64,000 bases of DNA from an uncultured Caproiciproducens sp. (GCF_963664915.1 NZ_OY761810.1:2122661-2186660); one strand, 5' to 3'; positions 18,392 through 28,292 are shown, counted from the first letter of the stretch. The notes: generated from the letters alone by a model not told the origin. Numbers and translations are program-made.

Positions 18392-20326
18392 TCATCCGTT
18401 CTGCTCTCGGGTGTAGTTCAGCAGCCCCCCGGCAAGCACCATTTTACGCTGGCGGTCACTCAATACCGCCTCAACTTCAAATGCAGCGCCCTTTGTCCGG
18501 TTCTTTACGGTGATTGTGCCGTCGTTTTCAATTGCAGTACGGATATCCGGCAGTTCAAGCTCGTCCATTTGGTCAATGGCATCGTAGTCCTTCTCGTTTT
18601 TGAACACAAGAGGGAGAATTCCCGCGTTTGCCAGATTCGCACAGTGAATGCGCGCAAAGCTTTTCACAATGACCGCCTTAATCCCCAGATACAGCGGTAC
18701 CAAAGCGGCATGTTCGCGGGAGGAACCCTGGCCGTAGTTTGTACCGCCGATGATAATGCCTTTCCCGTTTTGTCTGCACCGTTGAGGAAATTCCTTGTCG
18801 CAGACGGCGAAGCAGAAATTCGACAGATACGGAATGTTGGACCGGTACGGAAGAATTTTTGCTCCGGCCGGCATAATGTGGTCGGTCGTAATATTGTCGC
18901 CGACTTTTAACAGCGCTTTGGCTTCAATACTCTGAGGCAGCACCGTGGTGGTCGGAAATTCCTTTATGTTTGGTCCGCGCAGTATTTTTACGTCTTTCGC
19001 CGACTTTTCGTCGGCAGGCGCAACGATCATATTGTCGTTGAGCAAAAACTGTTCAGGCTGCGCAATGGGCTCTTCTGCACCCAGTGTCTGAGGATTGGTC
19101 AGCACACCTGTAATCGCGGATGCCGCGGCGGTTTCCGGGCTTACCAGATAGATCTGGCCGTCGGCTGTGCCGGAACGTCCTTCAAAGTTGCGGTTAAATG
19201 TTCTTAATGAAATTCCCGCGGAGTTCGGCGACTGTCCCATGCCGATGCAGGGGCCGCAGGCGCACTCTAAAATTCGCGCTCCGGCGGCGATCAAATCCGC
19301 TAAGGCACCGTTCTGTGCAAGCATATTATAAACCTGTTTTGAACCCGGAGCAATCACAAGGCTCACATCGGGGTGAACGATTTTTCCTTTTAATATGGAA
19401 GCAACCCGCATCATATCGCGATAAGAGGAATTAGTACAGGAACCGATGCACACCTGATCGACCTTAATGGTTCCGATATCGTCCACTTTCTTCACCGCGT
19501 CCGGGCTGTGGGGACAGGCTGCCATCGGTGTCAATTCGGACAAATTGATGTTGATCGTTTCATCATATTGAGCGTCCGCGTCCGGCTTCAGTTCAACCCA
19601 GTCCTTTTCACGGCCCTGCGCATTTAAAAATGCAAGGGTTACTTCGTCGGAAGGGAAGATGGAGGTGGTCGCGCCCAGCTCCGCGCCCATGTTGGTGATG
19701 GTCGCGCGTTCCGGCACACTCAGAGTGGCTGCGCCGTCCCCGCCGTATTCCACGATTTTTCCGACGCCGCCTTTTACGGTCAGAATACGCAGGACTTCTA
19801 AAATGATATCCTTTGCGGAAACCCATGGGGAAAGCCTTCCGCTTAAATTGATGCGGAGCATTTTCGGCATGGTAATATAATACGCGCCGCCGCCCATAGC
19901 AACCGCAACGTCAAGACCGCCCGCACCCATCGCCAGCATGCCGATTCCGCCGCCGGTAGGGGTGTGGCTGTCCGAACCGATCAGTGTTTTGCCCGGAATT
20001 CCGAACCGTTCCAAATGTACCTGATGACAGATCCCGTTTCCCGGCCGTGAAAAATAAATTCCATGTTTTTTTGCGACGGATTGAATAAACCGGTGGTCAT
20101 CCGCGTTTTCAAAGCCGGTCTGCAAGGTGTTGTGGTCGATATAAGCGACAGATCGCTCTGTTTTCACGCGAGGGACACCCATGGCCTCGAATTCAAGATA
20201 TGCCATTGTTCCGGTGGCGTCCTGCGTCAGTGTTTGGTCGATTTTCAAACCGATATCACTGCCTGCCGTCATTTCTCCGCTCAAAAGATGAGTTTTTATT
20301 ATTTTTTCTGCTAAAGTCAGGCCCAT
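18392..20326 (-). CDS. acnA: Aconitate hydratase
   Basis: A 644-residue aconitase of the shorter mitochondrial/clostridial type. Iron-sulfur cluster ligands are visible as the Cys in CIGSCTNSSYRD and the two Cys in CACGPCIGMGQSPNS. The substrate block SDSHTPTGGGIGMLAMGAGG and the swivel-domain GTNYGQGSSREHAAL are intact. It interconverts citrate and isocitrate. I choose ATG 20326 because GGGAGGAAA lies about ten bases upstream; the frame extends to 20377 across the promoter. It is the first gene of acn-icd-rex, with 47 bases to icd. Confidence 0.95.
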   Translation of the reverse strand: MGLTLAEKIIKTHLLSGEMTAGSDIGLKIDQTLTQDATGTMAYLEFEAMGVPRVKTERSVAYIDHNTLQTGFENADDHRFIQSVAKKHGIYFSRPGNGICHQVHLERFGIPGKTLIGSDSHTPTGGGIGMLAMGAGGLDVAVAMGGGAYYITMPKMLRINLSGRLSPWVSAKDIILEVLRILTVKGGVGKIVEYGGDGAATLSVPERATITNMGAELGATTSIFPSDEVTLAFLNAQGREKDWVELKPDADAQYDETININLSELTPMAACPHSPDAVKKVDDIGTIKVDQVCIGSCTNSSYRDMMRVASILKGKIVHPDVSLVIAPGSKQVYNMLAQNGALADLIAAGARILECACGPCIGMGQSPNSAGISLRTFNRNFEGRSGTADGQIYLVSPETAAASAITGVLTNPQTLGAEEPIAQPEQFLLNDNMIVAPADEKSAKDVKILRGPNIKEFPTTTVLPQSIEAKALLKVGDNITTDHIMPAGAKILPYRSNIPYLSNFCFAVCDKEFPQRCRQNGKGIIIGGTNYGQGSSREHAALVPLYLGIKAVIVKSFARIHCANLANAGILPLVFKNEKDYDAIDQMDELELPDIRTAIENDGTITVKNRTKGAAFEVEAVLSDRQRKMVLAGGLLNYTREQNG

Positions 20327-20358
20327 TATACAGTTTCCTCCCGATCTTAAATGATCAA

Positions 20359-20404
20359 TAGTTAAATATATAACCATTATCCGATAAAAAAGCTAAATTG
20401 TCAA
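20359..20404 (-). promoter_or_regulatory. acn-icd-rex promoter with Rex-like operator at the start point
   Basis: On the minus strand TTGACA (20404-20399) and GATAAT (20381-20376) are separated by 17 bases. Directly after the -10 box, 20376-20359 reads TGGTTAT-ATAT-TTAACTA, close to the Rex consensus TTGTTAA-N4-TTAACAA with each half keeping the TTA core. Binding would cover the transcription start. Since rex is the third gene of this operon, this would be feedback control. Promoter and site are read from sequence; binding is inferred. Confidence 0.6.
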
Positions 20405-20455
20405 TCTATCCGTTTACATTATATCATAGCATTCATATTTTACCGCTTTATTTTC

Positions 20456-20484
20456 TTGATGAATATCACAACAAATGATATAAT
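20456..20484 (+). promoter_or_regulatory. Predicted promoter of the TepA-like gene
   Basis: TTGATG at 20456-20461 and TATAAT at 20479-20484, 17-base spacer, leaving a 5' leader of roughly 77 bases. Confidence 0.5.
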
Positions 20485-20567
20485 ATGAATTGATATTTCA
20501 AATTACACATTTCAGTGTATGAGAATTGCCTTCTTACGGCACAATAATGCGGTAGGAGGTATCGTAA

Positions 20568-21368
20568 ATGAATCAGAAAGATAATCAGAAAGATCTTGTT
20601 AAAAGCGATGAAAATGCCGAAAAAAACGAAAAACAGACCGACCAGATCATTGATACCGGATCGGTAATCACCGGCAACGGAAAACATCTTATTCATTGCC
20701 TGACCATTATTGGCCAAATTGAAGGGCATTATATTCTGCCTTCGCAGAACAAGACGACAAAATATGAGCACGTGATACCGCAGCTTGTCGCCATTGAGGA
20801 AGAACGAACGATTGATGGGCTTTTAATCATATTGAATACAGTCGGAGGCGATGTTGAAGCAGGACTTGCTTTGGCGGAACTGGTTGCCGGAATGAAAAAG
20901 CCGACCGTATCGCTTGTGCTGGGCGGGGGGCATTCTATTGGGGTACCGCTTGCAGTTGCCGCCAAGCATTCTTTTATCGCTCCGAGTGCAACGATGACCA
21001 TTCATCCCGTGCGTATGAACGGCATGCTGCTCGGTGTTCCGCAGACACTGGAATATTTTCAGCGCATGCAGGAACGCATTACCCAGTTTGTCACAAAAAA
21101 CTCCCACATTTCACCCGAACGTTTCCAGGAGCTTTCCATGAACACGCAGGAGCTTGTGATGGATGTCGGATCCGTGCTGGACGGCAACGATGCTGTCAAT
21201 GAGGGATTGATTGATTCTCTGGGAAGCCTGTCCGATGCGATTGACTGCCTTTACGGCATGATTGACAAAAATAAGGCTCTGCGAAAAAAATCCGATGCAA
21301 AAACCAAAAAATCTTCAGCTAAAAAATCGGAACCAAAAACAGAAAAAGCAGAAGAACAAAGACCTTAA
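20568..21368 (+). CDS. tepA: ClpP-fold serine protease, TepA family
   Basis: A 266-residue protein of the ClpP/crotonase fold. The catalytic Ser is expected in [14 protein letters not shown] (around residue 124) and the His in [11 protein letters not shown] (around residue 146); the [16 protein letters not shown] block binds substrate. It differs from ClpP by a hydrophilic N-terminus of about 45 residues and a Lys/Ser/Glu-rich C-terminal tail, as in B. subtilis TepA (YmfB), which is linked to protein export. It lies upstream of uppP and ftsK, as tepA often lies upstream of spoIIIE. Confidence 0.85.
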   Translation: MNQKDNQKDLVKSDENAEKNEKQTDQIIDTGSVITGNGKHLIHCLTIIGQIEGHYILPSQNKTTKYEHVIPQLVAIEEERTIDGLLIILNTVGGDVEAGLALAELVAGMKKPTVSLVLGGGHSIGVPLAVAAKHSFIAPSATMTIHPVRMNGMLLGVPQTLEYFQRMQERITQFVTKNSHISPERFQELSMNTQELVMDVGSVLDGNDAVNEGLIDSLGSLSDAIDCLYGMIDKNKALRKKSDAKTKKSSAKKSEPKTEKAEEQRP

Positions 21369-21373
21369 TTAAT

Positions 21374-21434
21374 GATGGAGAATGAAAAATGAAAATTCAA
21401 AAAGCAATTCCTGACTCATTGTTCATTCTTCATC
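21374..21434. repeat. Imperfect inverted repeat between tepA and uppP
   Basis: The arms 21374-21391 and 21417-21434 are 18 bases long and match at 16 positions (GATGGAGAATGAAAAATG against the reverse complement of CATTGTTCATTCTTCATC), with a 25-base loop. No T-run follows, so it is not a standard terminator. Such GATGAAGAATGAA-type palindromes look like small dispersed repeats. Confidence 0.5.
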
Positions 21435-21465
21435 TTAAACTACATAATGGGGGATAACAAACATA

Positions 21466-22413
21466 ATGACAGTATTCCAAGCGATCATTCAAGGCATTAT
21501 TCAGGGAGCGACTGAGTTTCTGCCGGTTTCCAGCAGCGGTCATCTTTCGCTCGCACAACATTTTATGGGGATTCAGGTTCCGGGTCTTCTTTTTGACGTA
21601 ATGCTTCATCTTGGCACGCTGGCCGCAGTGATCATCGTTTACCACCGGCTTGTCGGCCGTATGATCTGCGAATTTATCTATTTGATTATGGACCTTGTAA
21701 CAGGAAAATTTAATTGGCATAAAATGCACCCGGACCGCCGTATGCTGATGATGCTGATCATTGGTCTGCTGCCGCTGTTTCTGCTGTTTCTGCCGGTTCC
21801 CGGCACCGGCATGAAAATCAAGGACTATGCCGACCTGTGGGCAGCCGACAGCGATATCATCATTGAGGGCTGTTCCTTAATCATGACCAGTGTCCTCCTG
21901 ACATTAGGGATTCTGTCCAGCCGCCAAACAGGTGTTCGCCGCACTGTCCACGGACGGATATCCGCACGTTCCTCCGGAGGCAGAAGACAGTTTAACACGG
22001 GCGATGCAATTACTGTCGGCGTGACCCAGTGCGTCGCGGCCGTATTTCCGGGCTTGTCCCGTTCCGGTTCAACTCTTTCAGCGGGGCTTGTGCGCGGTAT
22101 CAACCGCGAGACGGCGCTCGATTATTCTTTTGTGATTGGGATTCCGTCTATTCTGGCAGCGGCGGCGCTCGAACTGAAAGATGCGGTAAATGAACCTATG
22201 GCAATCGGCGCGGGTACAATGATTGCCGGTATTGTTGCGGCGGCAGTCGTCGGTTTTCTGGCTATTAAGCTTTTGCGCTGGATGGTTACCACCGATAAAC
22301 TTCATATCTTCGCGGTCTACACTTTTGTACTGGGCGTGACCGTTTTGGTTCTTGGCATTATTGAACACAATACCGGTGTGAACAGTATTACCGGCGCCGC
22401 TCTGCATTTTTAA
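21466..22413 (+). CDS. uppP: Undecaprenyl-diphosphatase
   Basis: A 315-residue polytopic membrane enzyme of the BacA/UppP family. Both signature motifs are present: GATEFLPVSSSGHL at residues 14-27 and FPGLSRSGSTLSAGL near residue 195, which hold the catalytic Glu, His and Arg. It removes a phosphate from undecaprenyl diphosphate to recycle the lipid carrier for peptidoglycan and confers bacitracin tolerance when abundant. A hydrophilic, Arg-rich insert around residues 155-178 makes it about 40 residues longer than the usual 270-280. ATG 21466 has GGGGGA upstream. Confidence 0.95.
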   Translation: MTVFQAIIQGIIQGATEFLPVSSSGHLSLAQHFMGIQVPGLLFDVMLHLGTLAAVIIVYHRLVGRMICEFIYLIMDLVTGKFNWHKMHPDRRMLMMLIIGLLPLFLLFLPVPGTGMKIKDYADLWAADSDIIIEGCSLIMTSVLLTLGILSSRQTGVRRTVHGRISARSSGGRRQFNTGDAITVGVTQCVAAVFPGLSRSGSTLSAGLVRGINRETALDYSFVIGIPSILAAAALELKDAVNEPMAIGAGTMIAGIVAAAVVGFLAIKLLRWMVTTDKLHIFAVYTFVLGVTVLVLGIIEHNTGVNSITGAALHF

Positions 22414-22502
22414 TACATATTACTTGAACATACATTAAGACTTTTAAAGAACAAATGACTGATTTAATAAGAATGAATATATAAATATAAGGTGATATAA
22501 AG

Positions 22503-24995
22503 GTGGCAAATCAAAGAACTAACACGAAAAAAAAAGACACGTCCCGCACAAGTAGCAAGCCGAAAGCACAGCATTTGGCTGCCGGCAGAAAATCCAAACC
22601 GGAGCGGGAAGCCGAATATTTCAGACAGCGCAATCAGGTTAACGCGATTGTGATGTTTGCCATGTCCATTTTAATGGTTTGCCTTGTGCTGATCGCGGGC
22701 GACCACATTTGGCTGTGGTGCCACAACGTCCTTCTTGGACTGTTTGGAAGCTGCGCCATTATCTGGCCGATTTTGCTCTGCTATATTTCCCTTATAACGG
22801 CTTTTGAACGGCAAAAGAACCATCTTGGCAGCAAAGTGATTTTCATGGTTATCATTATCGCACTGTTCTGTGGTGCGGTATATATCTTTTCCGCTACGGA
22901 CAGCATCCCCATTGCCGCATACTGGGACCGTCTCAAGGATCTTTATGAACTTGGAATTCAAAGATCCGGCGCGGGTTTGTTCAGTGGTCTGATCGGGATC
23001 CCGTTTGTTACGGCGCTTGGTTCAACTGGAGCGAAAATTGTTATTATTCTGGCCCTTTTTGTAGCGGTTATGATTTTAACCGGTACCAGCCTTGTTCAGC
23101 TTTTTCGCGCGGTTACGAAGCCTGCGGATATGATGGCTGCAAATATCAGCAACGCGCATGAACAGAGAGCGATTGAGCGCGCGCGTCAGGCCAATTCCGA
23201 TATTGATATTGCGCTTGATCGGGAAGATATGACACAGCGTTCGGCACAGGCAAAAGGAAAGCAGCAAAACAAAAAACTCGAACAGCTTGAAAAGGTATTC
23301 GGAGTAAAAGAACCTGTCGTGGAAAAAGTAGAGAATGTCCCTGCCCAGAGTCCGGTTTCCGCCGATAAAACGGGGATTTCCGCCGCAGCGGCGGCTTATG
23401 CGGCGCGCCAGAATTCGGCGCAGCCGGAAGAGAAAAAGCCGCAGGCCGCTTCTTCCGTGCAGATGACCATGTTTGCGGACGAGCCTGTGCAGGACGGCGC
23501 ATACCATTTCCCGCCGGTTACCATGCTGGAAACCACAAAAGAGCTGAGCGAGCAGGATGTTACCGAAGAATTGAAGATTAACGGACAAATGCTGGTTCAG
23601 ACATTAAAAAGTTTTGGGGTACAGACAAAAATTGTCGATATCAGCCGCGGGCCTGCGGTTACGCGCTATGAGCTGCAGCCTGCCGCGGGGGTCAAAATCA
23701 GTAAGATAACAAATTTATCCGACGATATCGCCATGAATCTTGCCGCTTCCGGCGTGCGTATTGAAGCGCCGATTCCGGGAAAGGCTGCCGTCGGAATCGA
23801 GGTTCCGAATAAAAAAGTCAGTATTGTCAGAATGCGTGAGCTGATTGAATCTAACAGCTTCGGCGCGGCAAAAAGCCGCCTGACCGTTGTGCTCGGGCGC
23901 GATATTGCGGGCGCGGTGGCGACTGCGGATTTGAGCAAGATGCCCCATCTGCTGATTGCGGGTGCTACCGGTTCCGGAAAATCCGTGTGTATCAACTCGT
24001 TTATTGTCAGCCTCCTTTACAAATCCACTCCGGATGAAGTGCGCTTTCTGATGATTGATCCGAAGGTTGTCGAGCTGGGAATTTACAACGGCATTCCGCA
24101 GCTTTTGGTTCCGGTTGTTACCGATCCGCGCAAGGCAGCGGGCGCTTTGGGCTGGGCTGTGACAGAAATGCTCAAACGGTATAAAACCTTTGCGGCGAGT
24201 AATGTCCGTGATTTAGGCGGATACAACGCATTGGCGGAAACGAACGGATTTAAGGATGAGAACGGTCAGCCCATGCCGCATTTACCGCAGATTGTTATTA
24301 TTATCGATGAGCTGGCGGATCTGATGATGGCAGCGCCGAACGAGGTGGAAGACTCTATTTGCCGTCTGGCGCAGATGGCGCGTGCCGCGGGCATGCATCT
24401 GCTGATTGCCACACAGCGGCCTTCCGTCGACGTGATCACGGGAATTATCAAGGCGAATATCCCAAGCCGCATTGCATTTGCAGTATCCTCTCAGGTGGAC
24501 TCGCGAACTATTTTGGATATGGGCGGAGCGGAAAAGCTTTTAGGGCGCGGCGATATGCTGTTTTCTCCCGTCGGTTCGCAGAAGCCGACCAGAATTCAAG
24601 GTTGCTTTGTCAGCGACAGCGAGATTGAATCCGTTGTTAATTTTGTTAAGAAATCTCAGGAAACTGGATATGATAAGAATATAGCCGAAGAAATTGAGAA
24701 AAACGCCGTAGCCGAAAAAAACGGCGGCGGCGACAGCGCTATGAACAACGATACCGACCCGATGATGCCGGATGCGGTCAAATGTGTTGTGGAGGCCGGT
24801 CAGGCTTCAACCTCGCTGCTCCAGCGCCGTCTGCGCTTAGGCTATGCCCGCGCAGGCCGGCTGGTCGATGAGATGGAGCAGATGGGCATTGTAGGCCCTC
24901 ATGAGGGCTCAAAGCCCCGTCAGGTGCTTATTACATATCAGCAATGGCTTGAAATGACCATGCAGCAAGCAGATAAAAAAGAAAGTGAAGAATAA
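22503..24995 (+). CDS. ftsK: DNA translocase FtsK/SpoIIIE
   Basis: An 830-residue translocase. Residues 1-45 are basic and low complexity; four membrane segments follow to about residue 200, then a Gln/Ala-rich linker. The motor domain carries [14 protein letters not shown] (around residue 490) and the Walker B region [15 protein letters not shown] (around residue 596). The C-terminal gamma domain (residues 760-825, [20 protein letters not shown]) recognises orienting DNA sequences. It pumps chromosomal DNA across the division or sporulation septum. Translation starts at GTG 22503, with AAGGTGAT upstream. It precedes the YgiQ gene by five bases. Confidence 0.95.
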   Translation: MANQRTNTKKKDTSRTSSKPKAQHLAAGRKSKPEREAEYFRQRNQVNAIVMFAMSILMVCLVLIAGDHIWLWCHNVLLGLFGSCAIIWPILLCYISLITAFERQKNHLGSKVIFMVIIIALFCGAVYIFSATDSIPIAAYWDRLKDLYELGIQRSGAGLFSGLIGIPFVTALGSTGAKIVIILALFVAVMILTGTSLVQLFRAVTKPADMMAANISNAHEQRAIERARQANSDIDIALDREDMTQRSAQAKGKQQNKKLEQLEKVFGVKEPVVEKVENVPAQSPVSADKTGISAAAAAYAARQNSAQPEEKKPQAASSVQMTMFADEPVQDGAYHFPPVTMLETTKELSEQDVTEELKINGQMLVQTLKSFGVQTKIVDISRGPAVTRYELQPAAGVKISKITNLSDDIAMNLAASGVRIEAPIPGKAAVGIEVPNKKVSIVRMRELIESNSFGAAKSRLTVVLGRDIAGAVATADLSKMPHLLIAGATGSGKSVCINSFIVSLLYKSTPDEVRFLMIDPKVVELGIYNGIPQLLVPVVTDPRKAAGALGWAVTEMLKRYKTFAASNVRDLGGYNALAETNGFKDENGQPMPHLPQIVIIIDELADLMMAAPNEVEDSICRLAQMARAAGMHLLIATQRPSVDVITGIIKANIPSRIAFAVSSQVDSRTILDMGGAEKLLGRGDMLFSPVGSQKPTRIQGCFVSDSEIESVVNFVKKSQETGYDKNIAEEIEKNAVAEKNGGGDSAMNNDTDPMMPDAVKCVVEAGQASTSLLQRRLRLGYARAGRLVDEMEQMGIVGPHEGSKPRQVLITYQQWLEMTMQQADKKESEE

Positions 24996-25000
24996 ATTGT

Positions 25001-26875
25001 ATGCCTTTTTTACCCGTCACAAAAGAAGAAATAGATGCTTTGGGCTGGGACGCCCCGGATTTTATCGTTGTAACCGGCGATGCCTACGTTGACCATCCCA
25101 CCTTCGGCGCGGCGATTATTTCGCGTGTACTCGAGAGTTTTGACTATCATGTAGCGATTTTGGCACAGCCGGATTGGCGCAGCAACAAGGACTTTACACG
25201 ATTCGGCAAACCGAAATACGGCTTTATGGTCGGTTCGGGGAATATTGACTCTATGGTTGCCCATTACACCGTTGCACGCCGCCGCCGCAGGGAAGACGCC
25301 TATTCTCCCGGAAATAAAACAGGGCTCAGACCTGACCGTGCTTTAAATGTTTATACAAAAAAGATTAAAGAAATTTATCCGGATTCACCGGTCATTATCG
25401 GCGGACTGGAAGCTTCCCTGCGCCGCTTTGCGCATTATGATTATTGGGACGATAAAATCCGCCCGTCGGTTCTTTTGGATTCCGGGGCGGATTTGCTCAC
25501 TTACGGAATGGGTGAAAAACAAACGATTGAAATTGCCCGCCGTCTTTATTCCGGTGAACCGGTCAGTACGATCACCGATGTGCGCGGCACGTGCTACGCG
25601 ATTCCAACGAAAGAATACCGGCCTGTTCCAGCGGTCGACTGCCCGAGTTTTGAGCAGGTCAGCCAGAACAAAAAAGAGTATGCGGTTTCCTGCCGCAAAC
25701 AGCAGGATGAGCAGGACGCTGTGCGCGGCCGCAGAGTAATCCAGCGGCATGGCGACAGAATGCTGATTCAAAATCCGCCGATGCCGCCCCTGCCGCAGGA
25801 AGAATTCGACGCTGTCTACGATCTGCCTTATATGCGCACTTACCATCCGTGCTATGAAAGCATGGGGGGCGTTCCTGCGATTCAGGAAGTGGAGTTCTCC
25901 ATCACGCACAACCGCGGCTGCTTCGGCGCCTGCAATTTCTGCTCGATCGCATTCCATCAGGGCCGTTCGGTTACGACCCGCAGTGAAGATTCCATTTTAC
26001 GGGAAGCGAAAAAGCTGACGGAAAATCCGAATTTCAAGGGATATATTCACGATGTCGGCGGGCCGACCGCCAATTTTCGCAACTCGTCCTGCGAGAAGCA
26101 GGAAAAACTGGGACTTTGCGCGGGCGGTAAAAAATGTCTTGCACCAAAGCCGTGCCCGTCGCTTCGTGTGGATCACAGCGAATACCTCGGTATTCTTCGC
26201 AAGCTGCGTGCGCTGCCAAAAGTAAAACGTGTGTTTATCCGCTCCGGCATCCGCTTCGATTATTTGATTGAAGACAAGGATGATGCGTTTTTTAAAGAAC
26301 TGGTTAAGTACCATGTCAGCGGGCAGCTAAAGGTCGCGCCGGAGCATTGTACACCGGAAGTGCTCGACTGTATGGGCAAACCGCATATAGAATCTTTTTT
26401 AAAATTTGAAAAAAAATATTACAAATTCTGCAAAGAAGATGGAAAAGAACAGTACCTTGTGCCGTATCTTATGTCGTCCCATCCCGGCAGCACGATGAAA
26501 GACGCGGTTGCGCTCGCTTTATTTTTAAAGCGTGAGCATCTTCGTCCCGAGCAGGTACAGGATTTTTATCCGACGCCCGGCACGATTTCCACCTGTATGT
26601 TTTATACCGGATTGGACCCTTATACGATGAAGGAAGTCTACATCCCCCGCACAGACCGCGAAAAGGCAATGCAGCGGGCGCTTCTGCAATATTTTAATCC
26701 GAAAAACAAAGATTTGGTTATTGACGCACTAAAGGCCGCAGGGCGCAGTGATTTGATCGGAGCGGATCAATCGTGTCTTGTCCGCCCAAGCGTTGCGATG
26801 CAGCGTGCCACTCAAGTTCGAAACAGAGAGAAGCAGGGCAAATGGAGCAGCAAAAAAACAACAGCAAGGCGTTAA
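25001..26875 (+). CDS. YgiQ family radical SAM protein
   Basis: A 624-residue protein of the YgiQ family (UPF0313). An N-terminal domain (HPTFGAAIISRVLE, then QPDWR) precedes the radical SAM core with the cluster motif CFGACNFCSIAFHQGRS near residue 308, and a YgiQ-specific C-terminal domain with PYLMSSHPGS and DFYPTPGTISTCMFYTG. Cys-rich KLGLCAGGKKCL around residue 370 may bind a further metal. Family substrates are unknown. It starts five bases after ftsK, and its last 34 bases overlap the next gene, so all are likely one operon. Confidence 0.93.
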   Translation: MPFLPVTKEEIDALGWDAPDFIVVTGDAYVDHPTFGAAIISRVLESFDYHVAILAQPDWRSNKDFTRFGKPKYGFMVGSGNIDSMVAHYTVARRRRREDAYSPGNKTGLRPDRALNVYTKKIKEIYPDSPVIIGGLEASLRRFAHYDYWDDKIRPSVLLDSGADLLTYGMGEKQTIEIARRLYSGEPVSTITDVRGTCYAIPTKEYRPVPAVDCPSFEQVSQNKKEYAVSCRKQQDEQDAVRGRRVIQRHGDRMLIQNPPMPPLPQEEFDAVYDLPYMRTYHPCYESMGGVPAIQEVEFSITHNRGCFGACNFCSIAFHQGRSVTTRSEDSILREAKKLTENPNFKGYIHDVGGPTANFRNSSCEKQEKLGLCAGGKKCLAPKPCPSLRVDHSEYLGILRKLRALPKVKRVFIRSGIRFDYLIEDKDDAFFKELVKYHVSGQLKVAPEHCTPEVLDCMGKPHIESFLKFEKKYYKFCKEDGKEQYLVPYLMSSHPGSTMKDAVALALFLKREHLRPEQVQDFYPTPGTISTCMFYTGLDPYTMKEVYIPRTDREKAMQRALLQYFNPKNKDLVIDALKAAGRSDLIGADQSCLVRPSVAMQRATQVRNREKQGKWSSKKTTARR

Positions 26876-27765
26876 AAATTGCGCTGCTGGTCTTCTTGGC
26901 CGTTGGATTGGCCGTTTCCCTGCTGCCGTTTGGAGCTGCCGCTTCGTGGCATCGTATTTTCTCTTTTTTTGGCCTGAATGATTTTTCTGCCGCGGCGGAC
27001 TCCAGCCCGATGTCCGTCCATGTGCTTGAAGTCGGCAAGGCCGACAGTATCTTTATCGAGTGCGGCGGGAAATATATGCTTGTAGACGGCGGAACCGTGG
27101 ATCAGGGCGAGCCTATTGCGGAGTATCTTGACCGCAGGGGTGTGAAAAAACTGGACTATGTGGTGAACACGCACCCTGATAAAGACCATATCGGCGGTCT
27201 TGGCTATCTCATCGGGCACTATGAAATCGGGCACTATTTTGCCCCCGACATTCCCGTCAATCTTATTCCGCCCAGCGAAGAATATCTTGCCGCGCAGGAA
27301 GCGCTGAAAAAGAAAAATATCGCAACTTCCTTGCCGGTCTGCGGGGATTCCTTTTTCCTCGGAACCATGAAAATAGAGGTGCTTGCGCCCATTGAGCCGG
27401 GGGAGAGCACCAACAATAATTCAATTGTTCTGAAACTAACCTATGGGAGAACACGTTTTTTGCTGATGGGCGACGCCGAAAAGGAAGAGGAGACCGATCT
27501 GATTGCAGGCGGAGCGGATCTTTCCGCCGATGTTTTAAAGGTCGGGCACCACGGCAGCAGCACTTCTACTACGGAAGCATTGCTAAATGCGGTAAAACCC
27601 AAATGGGCAGCCATTTCCGTTGCGGACGATTCCAACGGACTGCCGAAAAAAGAAGTGCTGAAAAGGCTTCTGTCCGCCGGAGCGGCGGTTTACCGGACTG
27701 ATGTCAGCGGAACGCTCATTTTTATGAGCGACGGGCAGAATATAAAAATAGCAACCGAGCGTTAG
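26842..27765 (+). CDS. ComEC-like metallo-beta-lactamase fold hydrolase, membrane-anchored
   Basis: A 307-residue protein with one N-terminal membrane segment (about residues 9-32) and an extracellular metallo-beta-lactamase domain. The metal motif is NTHPDKDHIGGL, followed by LLMGDAEKEEE and LKVGHHGSSTST, exactly the series found in the C-terminal domain of ComEC/Rec2. Stand-alone forms like this probably act as extracellular nucleases or phosphodiesterases. The start at 26842 lies inside the end of the YgiQ gene; an in-frame ATG at 26773 is less likely. It is followed by a DUF3006 gene, a frequent partner. Confidence 0.85.
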   Translation: MEQQKNNSKALKIALLVFLAVGLAVSLLPFGAAASWHRIFSFFGLNDFSAAADSSPMSVHVLEVGKADSIFIECGGKYMLVDGGTVDQGEPIAEYLDRRGVKKLDYVVNTHPDKDHIGGLGYLIGHYEIGHYFAPDIPVNLIPPSEEYLAAQEALKKKNIATSLPVCGDSFFLGTMKIEVLAPIEPGESTNNNSIVLKLTYGRTRFLLMGDAEKEEETDLIAGGADLSADVLKVGHHGSSTSTTEALLNAVKPKWAAISVADDSNGLPKKEVLKRLLSAGAAVYRTDVSGTLIFMSDGQNIKIATER

Positions 27766-27796
27766 GCAGACTGAAAATGCAGAAGGGGATAGAATA

Positions 27797-28021
27797 ATGA
27801 AAATGCTTATCATTGACCGTTTCGAAGGAACCTACGCAATCTGTGAGGACAAAGAACAGAAATTTTACGCAATCGAAACCTCTGAACTTCCGCAGGGCGC
27901 ACGTGAAGGCGATGTGCTGGACGTGGACGATGCCGAGGGAACGTTAAGCATTAATGCCGAGGAGACGGCGCAAAAGCGTTTTAAAGTAAAAAAACTACAG
28001 GATAAACTTTTTCATTCGTGA
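27797..28021 (+). CDS. DUF3006 domain protein
   Basis: A 74-residue acidic protein starting MKMLIIDRFEGTYAICED, the pattern of the DUF3006 family of small beta-barrel proteins of unknown function. It has AGAAGGGGAT upstream and lies 31 bases behind the beta-lactamase-fold gene; DUF3006 is frequently encoded next to ComEC-like hydrolases, sometimes fused to them, which suggests a common process. Confidence 0.85.
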   Translation: MKMLIIDRFEGTYAICEDKEQKFYAIETSELPQGAREGDVLDVDDAEGTLSINAEETAQKRFKVKKLQDKLFHS

Positions 28022-28191
28022 ATGATTCAGGATTGCGCGGAAGACATAAACACCACCACTGGGCTTTTGCAAGGTCTTAAATGGAAATGGGCGCAGTATC
28101 CACCCATAATTTTTATAGTTTTTTTTCAGAGGCAACCAGGTTGCAATTAAACAGGCAGAACTGGAACAGTGACAAATTGTATGCGGTGCTG

Positions 28192-28244
28192 GCGGGAATT
28201 CGCCACCATGCTTTGTATGGTGTTGTTTCTTGCCCAAACTTAGC
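28192..28244 (+). pseudogene. Relic fragment of a btuC-like permease gene
   Basis: These 53 bases match the btuC-like gene at 49057-49108 at nearly all positions, with a one-base insertion (GCGGGAATTCGCCACC against GCGGGATTCGCCACC, then CATGCTTTGTATGGT in both). The rest of the gene is not recognisable. It lies directly upstream of the promoter of the first cobalamin riboswitch, as if a corrinoid importer once ended or began here. Similarity was read by eye. Confidence 0.6.
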
Positions 28245-28252
28245 GTTAGAGC

Positions 28253-28281
28253 TTGACAAACCAGAAAAATTCGCTTAAACT
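28253..28281 (+). promoter_or_regulatory. Predicted promoter of the main cobalamin operon
   Basis: TTGACA at 28253-28258 and TAAACT at 28276-28281, 17-base spacer. Transcription would begin near 28288, a few bases before the riboswitch aptamer. Confidence 0.5.
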
Positions 28282-28292
28282 TACGTTGTATA

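Larger units (their letters stand above)
28022..28292. other. Intergenic region before the corrin locus
   Basis: It contains a weak terminator-like hairpin (ATGGG/CCCAT at about 28086-28107, followed by T-rich sequence), the btuC relic and the riboswitch promoter. No intact gene is seen; the plus-strand frame from 28081 has no ribosome binding site. Confidence 0.5.

Noticed and set aside
18320-18910. 196-residue plus-strand open frame opposite icd and acn
   Set aside because: Antisense to strongly conserved aconitase sequence; no start signals and no recognisable motif.
25385-25957. 190-residue minus-strand open frame opposite the YgiQ gene
   Set aside because: Shadow of a GC-rich coding frame; the YgiQ frame carries all family motifs.
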